Positions 5,155 through 9,270 of a DNA stretch of 9,270 bases are shown here, piece by piece. Made by a program: the position numbers and the translations under genes. Position 1 is the first letter of the stretch. Each line of letters starts with the position of its first letter. Origin of the DNA: an uncultured Bacteroidales bacterium (GTDB taxonomy: Bacteria; Bacteroidota; Bacteroidia; Bacteroidales; F082); assembly GCA_937877465.1 (NCBI GenBank), contig CALFIT010000114.1, forward strand, positions 1-9,270. The letters run 5' to 3'. Below the pieces are notes generated by a model. The model did not search any database. It worked only from the letters and a program-made list of their open reading frames with translations, and was not told the DNA's origin.

Positions 5155-6735
5155 ATGGAGAAATTACTGCTTTTAGGCGATGAGGCCATTGCACAGGGCT
5201 TCATCGATGCTGGCGGCTCGGCCATCAACAGCTATCCGGGCACGCCTTCAACCCAAATCACAGAGTATGTCATCAACTCGAAGCAAGCCAAGGAACAGGG
5301 CGTGATCGCCAACTGGTGCGCCAACGAGAAGACGGCCCTTGAGGCCTCCATCGGCGTGGCCTACGCCGGCAAACGCGCCATGACATGCATGAAGCATGTG
5401 GGCCTCAACGTGTGCGGCGACCCCTTCATGAACGCCGCCATCATCGGCACGAAGGGCGTCCTCGTCGTCGTGGCCGACGACCCGTCAATGTTCTCGTCGC
5501 AAGACGAGCAGGACAGCCGCTTCTACGGCCATTGGGCCATGATTCCCATGCTGGAGCCTTCCAACCAACAAGAGGCCTACGACATGGTGCATTACGGCTT
5601 CGAACTCAGCGAGCAGCTCGGCACGCCGGTGCTCTACCGCATCCCAACCCGCTTGGCCCACAGCCGTGCCGGTGTGGTGCGCAAGCCCGTGCGTCCGCAA
5701 AACGACCTCACTGAGCCTGCCGACGCCAAGTCGTTTGTGCTGCTTCCGGCCAACGCCAAGCGGCTCTACCGCAATCTTATCGACAAGCAACCCGCCTTCA
5801 ACGAGGCATCGGAAAACGCCGGCTTCAACAAATACATCGACGGCCCGAACAAGAAACTCGGCATCATCACCACGGGTATCGCCTACAACTACCTGATGGA
5901 GAACTTCCCCGATGGACAATGCACCTATCCCGTCGTCAAGGTGACGCAATATCCGCTGCCTTACGACATGATCAACAAGCTGTATGACGAGTGCGACGAA
6001 ATCCTCGTCCTCGAAGACGGCCAGCCTTTCGTCGAGGAGCAAATCAAGGGCTTCCTCGGCAAGGGCAAGAACGTGATGGGCCGCTTGGACGAGACCATCC
6101 GTCGCGACGGCGAGCTGAACGCCGAAAAGGTGGCCAAGGCCCTCGGCATGGACGTGCCTACGATGTTCAAGGTGCCGGAGGTGGTTACCAACCGTCCGCC
6201 CGCGCTGTGCCAAGGCTGCCCGCACATCGACAGCTACACGGCCCTGAACGCGGTGATGGCCAACCACAAGGGCGGCAAGGTGTTTGGCGACATCGGCTGC
6301 TACACCTTGGGCTTCAACATGGGTGCCATCAACACGACGGTTTGCATGGGTGCCTCCATCACCATGGCCAAAGGCGCCAGCGAGGTGGGCATCTTCCCGA
6401 GCGTGGCGGTCATCGGCGACGGCACTTTCGGTCACAGCGGCATGACGGGCTTGCTCGACTGCGTGAACGAAAAAGCCAACGTCGTGGTCATGATTTTGGA
6501 CAACGACATCACCGCCATGACGGGCGGCCAGCCCTCGTCGGCCAACAACAAGATCCGCCGCATCTGCGAAGGCCTTGGCGTTGAGCCTGAACACATCCGC
6601 GACATCGTCCCGCTGCCCAAGAACCTCGAAGAGAACATCAAGGTCATCGAGGAAGAGGTCAACTACAACGGCGTGTCGGTCATCATCCCGCACCGCACCT
6701 GCATCGTGGAACTGAAGAAACACATGAAGAAATAA
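5155..6735 (+). CDS. iorA: Indolepyruvate:ferredoxin oxidoreductase, alpha subunit, without the C-terminal ferredoxin domain
   Basis: A 526-aa protein. With IorB it oxidatively decarboxylates aryl pyruvates (indolepyruvate, phenylpyruvate) to aryl-acyl-CoA, using thiamine diphosphate and passing electrons to ferredoxin; the step belongs to aromatic amino-acid fermentation. The N-terminal pyrimidine-binding domain has NSYPGTPST (25-33) and a conserved glutamate region, ANEKTALEAS (56-65). A middle domain runs from about 160 to 300. RPPALCQGCPH (347-357) opens the TPP-binding domain, with GDIGCYTLGF (378-387), GDG (421-423) and ILDNDITAMTGGQPS (447-461) as the cofactor and metal motif. The protein ends HRTCIVELKKHMKK. 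The family's usual C-terminal domain with two CxxCxxCxxxCP clusters is missing, and only 17 nt separate the stop from iorB, so it is not hidden by a frameshift. The start is the ATG 6 nt after the heptad array. Confidence 0.93.
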   Translation: MEKLLLLGDEAIAQGFIDAGGSAINSYPGTPSTQITEYVINSKQAKEQGVIANWCANEKTALEASIGVAYAGKRAMTCMKHVGLNVCGDPFMNAAIIGTKGVLVVVADDPSMFSSQDEQDSRFYGHWAMIPMLEPSNQQEAYDMVHYGFELSEQLGTPVLYRIPTRLAHSRAGVVRKPVRPQNDLTEPADAKSFVLLPANAKRLYRNLIDKQPAFNEASENAGFNKYIDGPNKKLGIITTGIAYNYLMENFPDGQCTYPVVKVTQYPLPYDMINKLYDECDEILVLEDGQPFVEEQIKGFLGKGKNVMGRLDETIRRDGELNAEKVAKALGMDVPTMFKVPEVVTNRPPALCQGCPHIDSYTALNAVMANHKGGKVFGDIGCYTLGFNMGAINTTVCMGASITMAKGASEVGIFPSVAVIGDGTFGHSGMTGLLDCVNEKANVVVMILDNDITAMTGGQPSSANNKIRRICEGLGVEPEHIRDIVPLPKNLEENIKVIEEEVNYNGVSVIIPHRTCIVELKKHMKK

Positions 6736-6752
6736 CTTAAAAGATTGAACCA

Positions 6753-7325
6753 ATGAAAAAAGACATAGTATTATGCGGCGTGGGTGGCGACGGCATCGTT
6801 TCGGTGGCCAAGATCATCTCCGACGCTGCCTTGAACATGGGCATGAACCTGAAACAGAGCGAAATCCACGGCATGTCGCAGCGCGGCGGCTCGGTGTTCT
6901 CGCACCTCCGCATCTCCGATAACGAGATCTTCGCCGACGTCATCCCCGAAGGCCAGGCCGACATCATCCTCTCCAGCGAGCCGATGGAAGCCTTGCGCTA
7001 CCTGCCTTGGCTGAGCAAGGAAGGCTGGGTGATTACCAACAACGACCCCTTCGTCAACATCGACAACTACCCCGACATGGAACTTATCAACGCCGAGTTG
7101 GGCAAGTTGGAGCATGTGGTTTCGTTCAACGCCAACGAGATTGCCAAGCAACTGAAGGCCCGCTCGAACATGGTGCTTTTGGGCGCCACGGTGCCTTACC
7201 TCGGTATCGAGATGGAGAAGGTGGAAGCGGCCATCGCCCACATCTTCGGCAAGAAAGGCCAAGAGGTCGTCGACCTCAACATCCAGGCCGTGCGTGCCGG
7301 CTACGAACAGGCTACCGCGAAATAA
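6753..7325 (+). CDS. iorB: Indolepyruvate:ferredoxin oxidoreductase, beta subunit
   Basis: A 190-aa protein of normal length. It is the gamma-type (POR/KOR gamma-like) subunit that pairs with IorA and contributes to CoA handling in 2-oxoacid:ferredoxin oxidoreductases. The N-terminal signature GVGGDGIVSVAKII (9-22) and the segment SEIHGMSQRGGSVFSHLR (36-53) are hallmarks of the IorB/PorG fold, followed by ADIILSSEPMEALRY (69-83). It starts 17 nt after the iorA stop with an A-rich stretch and no Shine-Dalgarno, so the two genes almost certainly form one operon from the promoter at 5074-5103. There are no cysteine clusters, so the missing Fe-S domain of IorA has not moved into this subunit. A palindrome and a terminator follow the stop. 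Confidence 0.94.
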   Translation: MKKDIVLCGVGGDGIVSVAKIISDAALNMGMNLKQSEIHGMSQRGGSVFSHLRISDNEIFADVIPEGQADIILSSEPMEALRYLPWLSKEGWVITNNDPFVNIDNYPDMELINAELGKLEHVVSFNANEIAKQLKARSNMVLLGATVPYLGIEMEKVEAAIAHIFGKKGQEVVDLNIQAVRAGYEQATAK

Positions 7326-7329
7326 ACAA

Positions 7330-7361
7330 TTGTAGAGACGTGCCATGGCGCGTTTCTACAA
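7330..7361 (+). repeat. 32-bp near-perfect palindrome after iorB
   Basis: Two 16-nt arms beginning TTGTAGAGACG and ending CGTTTCTACAA meet at a central CCATGG. The two imperfect positions (7337/7354 and 7341/7350) are both G-U wobbles in the + strand RNA, so the hairpin is fully paired in the iorAB transcript. Ends of the form GTAGAGACG...CGTCTCTAC are familiar from dispersed palindromic repeats in several bacterial genomes; membership of such a family is from memory and was not checked. It could act as a 3'-end stabiliser or an accessory terminator. Confidence 0.65.
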
Positions 7362-7367
7362 CAAAGA

Positions 7368-7401
7368 AAATGCCCGATTGGAGGTTTCCAGTCGGGCATT
7401 T
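7368..7401. terminator. Bidirectional intrinsic terminator between convergent iorB and cstA
   Basis: Arms at 7368-7382 (AAATGCCCGATTGGA) and 7387-7401 (TCCAGTCGGGCATTT) form a 15-bp stem with loop GGTT. One T-G position (7378/7391) is a wobble on the + strand. An A-rich tract (AAAGAAAA) precedes the stem and a T-rich tract follows it, so it can terminate from both sides. It lies 42 nt after the iorB stop and 16 nt past the cstA stop. Confidence 0.85.
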
Positions 7402-7417
7402 CTATTGATTTGGTTGA

Positions 7418-8872
7418 TTACATCGTTTTCTTGTTCCTCTTCAAGAACCTTGCGAACAACACCAAGGCCAAAACCGTGATGGCCGCGCCGATGCCATAGC
7501 CCACGGGACGGGGCAGGATGGAACCCAAACCACCGTCGGCGGCCTTGGCCACGAAGAGGAACGAGCCTGTGACCATCGTCATGAAGAGGGCGGGAATCAT
7601 GGTGACGAGATACCACATCTTGCCTTTGTTCTTGGCTAAATAGACCGAGATGGCCCACAGCGTCACGGTGGCAAGCACTTGGTTGGCCCAAGCGAAATAA
7701 CGCCAGATGAGCTGGAAGCCTTTGTCGTCGGCGATGCTGTAGACCAAGATGATGGCCGTGACGACGAACATCGGGATGGCGATGAGCAGACGGTTCTTGA
7801 TGGGCTTCTGGTCGTAGTGCATGAAGTCGGCGATGATGAGTCGGGCCGAGCGCAAGGCCGTGTCGCCACTGGTGACGGCAGCCGAGATGACGCCCAAGAT
7901 GGTGATGACCGCGATGACCGGCGTAAACCAAGTGTTGGCGATGATGCCCACGATGGCTGCTCCGCTCTTGCCCGTCACGTCAACCACGCTGTCGGGACCG
8001 AAGAAATAGGCGGCTGCGGCAGCCCAAATCAGGGCGACGATACCTTCCGTAATCATCGCGCCGTAGAAAATCGGGCGGCCTTGTTTCTCGTTCACCATGC
8101 AACGCGCCATCAGCGGCGACTGCGTGGCATGGAAGCCTGAGATGGCACCGCAGGCAATCGAGATGAACATCATCGGGAAGATGGGGTTGTTGGCCGCGTC
8201 GGGATGGCGGTTCTGCAAGCCGCTCCAGAGTTCGGGAATCTCAGGCTTGTAGATGAGGAAAGCCACGAAGATGGCCACGGCCATGCCCAACAGCAGGATG
8301 CCGAAGATGGGATAGATCTTGCCGATGACCTTGTCAATAGGCAACAAGGTGGCAATCAGGTAATAAGCCAAGATGATGACAATCCAGATGTATTTGTTCC
8401 AGCCCGGTGTGAAGTGTGCGTTGAGCAGGGTGGCGGGCGTGTTGACGAACACCACGCCGACCAAGATCATGAGGATGACGGTGAAGCCGCGCATGACCTG
8501 CTTCGCGCCGTTGCCGAGATAGGTGCCGTGGATTTCGGGCAGGCTCGCGCCTTTGTCGCGGAGCGAGATCATGCCTGCAAGGTAGTCGTGGACGGCACCG
8601 GCGAAGATGCTGCCCAACACGATCCACAGGAAGGAGGCCGTGCCGAACTGCGCCCCCATGATGGCTCCGATGATGGGACCCACGCCTGCGATGTTGAGGA
8701 ACTGGATGAGGAAGATGCGCCAGGGCTTCATGGGCACATAGTCCACGCCGTCGGCCATGGTGGTGGCGGGGGTGGCGCGTTGCGGGTCGGCGCCAAAGAG
8801 CCGCTCGACGAGTTTTCCGTAGATGACATAGCCGAGAATCAATACGGCCAATGCGATGAAGAATGTTATCAT
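7418..8872 (-). CDS. cstA: Carbon starvation protein A family transporter
   Basis: A 484-aa polytopic inner-membrane protein; the family includes E. coli CstA and BtsT, associated with peptide and pyruvate uptake respectively. This form is shorter than the roughly 700-aa E. coli protein. The family core is clear: the first helix ITFFIALAVLILGYVIYG (2-19), then IQFLNIAGVGPIIGAIMGAQFG (56-77), AVHDYLAGMISLRDKG (93-108), ISGFHATQSPLMARCM (244-259) and TSGDTALRSARLIIADF (334-350). About a dozen hydrophobic segments can be counted to the end at about 475, and the tail is basic (KRNKKTM). The substrate here is unknown. The start ATG (complement of 8870-8872) lies 7 nt after a heptad array and 27 bp after prfB on the same strand. 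No TAnnTTTG box was found in the gap, so co-transcription with prfB is likely. The gene ends at the terminator shared with iorB. Confidence 0.93.
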   Translation of the reverse strand: MITFFIALAVLILGYVIYGKLVERLFGADPQRATPATTMADGVDYVPMKPWRIFLIQFLNIAGVGPIIGAIMGAQFGTASFLWIVLGSIFAGAVHDYLAGMISLRDKGASLPEIHGTYLGNGAKQVMRGFTVILMILVGVVFVNTPATLLNAHFTPGWNKYIWIVIILAYYLIATLLPIDKVIGKIYPIFGILLLGMAVAIFVAFLIYKPEIPELWSGLQNRHPDAANNPIFPMMFISIACGAISGFHATQSPLMARCMVNEKQGRPIFYGAMITEGIVALIWAAAAAYFFGPDSVVDVTGKSGAAIVGIIANTWFTPVIAVITILGVISAAVTSGDTALRSARLIIADFMHYDQKPIKNRLLIAIPMFVVTAIILVYSIADDKGFQLIWRYFAWANQVLATVTLWAISVYLAKNKGKMWYLVTMIPALFMTMVTGSFLFVAKAADGGLGSILPRPVGYGIGAAITVLALVLFARFLKRNKKTM

Positions 8873-8879
8873 AGTTGTT

Positions 8880-8914
8880 CAGTTAGCAGTTAACAGTTTT
8901 CAGTTGGCAGTTTT
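8880..8914 (-). repeat. Heptad-repeat array of five units (NNAACTG on the - strand) spanning the prfB stop and cstA leader
   Basis: Five consecutive 7-bp units read CAGTTNN on the + strand (CAGTTAG, CAGTTAA, CAGTTTT, CAGTTGG, CAGTTTT), that is NNAACTG in the direction of transcription. The first two units on the - strand lie in the prfB reading frame and supply its last residues (KTAN) and the TGA at 8902-8900. The remainder forms the cstA leader, ending 7 nt before its ATG. Stops occur in all three - frames (TGA 8902, TAA 8892, TAA 8885). Confidence 0.85.
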
Positions 8915-9270
8915 CTTCCCGCCAAATTCCATCAAGTATGCCTTCAAAAAAGCGTCAATGTCGCCGTCCATCACGGCTTGCACGTTGGAGGTCTGGTAGT
9001 TGGTGCGGTGGTCCTTCACGCGGCGGTCGTCGAAGACGTAACTGCGGATCTGGCTGCCCCATTCGATTTTCAACTTGCCGGCCTCGATCTTGTTCTGCTC
9101 CTCCATGCGGTGGCGCATCTCGCGGTCGTAGAGTTGCGACTTCAGGAGGCGCAAGGCATTCTCGCGGTTCTTGGGCTGGTCGCGGGTCTCAGTGTTCTCG
9201 ATGAGGATTTCCTCTTCCTCGCCGGTGTAGGGGTCTTTGTATTGGTAGCGCAGGCGCACGCCCGATTCCA
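8900..9270 (-). CDS. prfB: Peptide chain release factor 2, C-terminal part (5' end outside window)
   Basis: The frame is open to the right edge and reads ESGVRLRYQY at its visible start, so the GTG at 9259 is internal, not a start. RF2 recognises UGA and UAA in the ribosomal A site and triggers peptide release. The catalytic GGQ motif normally lies a few residues before ESGVR and so falls just beyond the window; the codon-recognition SPF motif and any programmed frameshift site are also outside. The visible part has the family's NRENALRLLKSQL and KIEWGSQIRSYVFDDRRVKDHRT, then NVQAVMDGDIDAFLKAYLMEF, which separates RF2 from RF1. The segment KDPYTGEEEEILIENTET after VRLRYQY is longer and more acidic than in E. 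coli RF2 and fits my memory of Bacteroidota RF2. The last codons lie in the heptad array at 8880-8914. cstA follows after 27 bp. Confidence 0.95.
   Translation of the reverse strand, partial: ESGVRLRYQYKDPYTGEEEEILIENTETRDQPKNRENALRLLKSQLYDREMRHRMEEQNKIEAGKLKIEWGSQIRSYVFDDRRVKDHRTNYQTSNVQAVMDGDIDAFLKAYLMEFGGKKTAN

Noticed and set aside
6736..6752. Frameshift that would restore a ferredoxin domain to IorA
   Set aside because: Only 17 nt lie before iorB, far too few for the roughly 60-80 residue domain, and no cysteine cluster is found in any nearby frame.
5485..6753. 422-codon open frame antisense to iorA
   Set aside because: Its product is rich in His, Asp, Val and Ala with no recognisable domain, and it lies opposite a gene with clear family motifs throughout. 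High third-position GC on the true strand keeps such antisense frames open.
8204..8893. 229-codon open frame antisense to cstA
   Set aside because: Acidic, low-complexity product typical of the complement of a membrane-protein gene; the - strand reading is unmistakably CstA.
1..9270. tRNA, rRNA, insertion sequence or phage genes
   Set aside because: The window is almost fully covered by protein genes with family matches; no cloverleaf, transposase motif or terminal inverted-repeat pair was found on reading either strand.

Overview
The window is chromosomal DNA from a member of the Bacteroidota, most likely order Bacteroidales. The evidence is two adjacent secreted proteins with type IX secretion (T9SS) C-terminal signals (one type A, one gliding-motility-associated type B), a DUF1573 lipoprotein, the yajC - YbbR-like - coaE cluster, a Bacteroidota-style release factor 2 tail, and two matches to the Bacteroidota promoter -7 box TAnnTTTG. 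Shine-Dalgarno sequences are largely absent. Coding DNA is GC-rich with mostly C/G third positions, while several intergenic gaps are strongly AT-rich. A genus cannot be named from this.

Layout. Positions 1-1265 (+) hold a 5'-truncated zinc N-acetylmuramoyl-L-alanine amidase with a CUB-like domain and a T9SS type A tail. A promoter at about 1296-1327 precedes a run of five + strand genes: a PKD-like T9SS type B protein (1346-2560), a DUF1573 lipoprotein (2557-3024), yajC (3114-3437), a YbbR-like membrane-anchored protein (3516-4484) and coaE (4481-5065). Two of these junctions are ATGA overlaps. A second promoter at 5074-5103 drives iorA-iorB (5155-7325), the two subunits of indolepyruvate:ferredoxin oxidoreductase, which ends at a palindrome and a bidirectional terminator (7330-7401). 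On the - strand, prfB (C-terminal part, running off the right edge) is followed after 27 bp by cstA (8872-7418), convergent with iorAB.

Function. The left half concerns the cell envelope (T9SS cargo, lipoprotein, Sec accessory subunit, YbbR-like anchor) with coaE attached. The right half fits amino-acid and peptide fermentation: IorAB oxidises aryl pyruvates from aromatic amino acids, and CstA-family carriers take up peptides or pyruvate. The IorA here ends before the C-terminal ferredoxin domain found in the archaeal enzyme.

Most unusual signal. No new multi-gene system is evident. The one feature that gene annotation does not explain is a set of three heptad-repeat arrays (3031-3107, 5114-5148, 8880-8914). 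Each is phased at exactly 7 bp, each ends 6, 6 or 7 nt before a start codon (yajC, iorA, cstA), and each puts stop codons in all three frames of the strand being transcribed. One of them also encodes the last residues and the stop codon of release factor 2.
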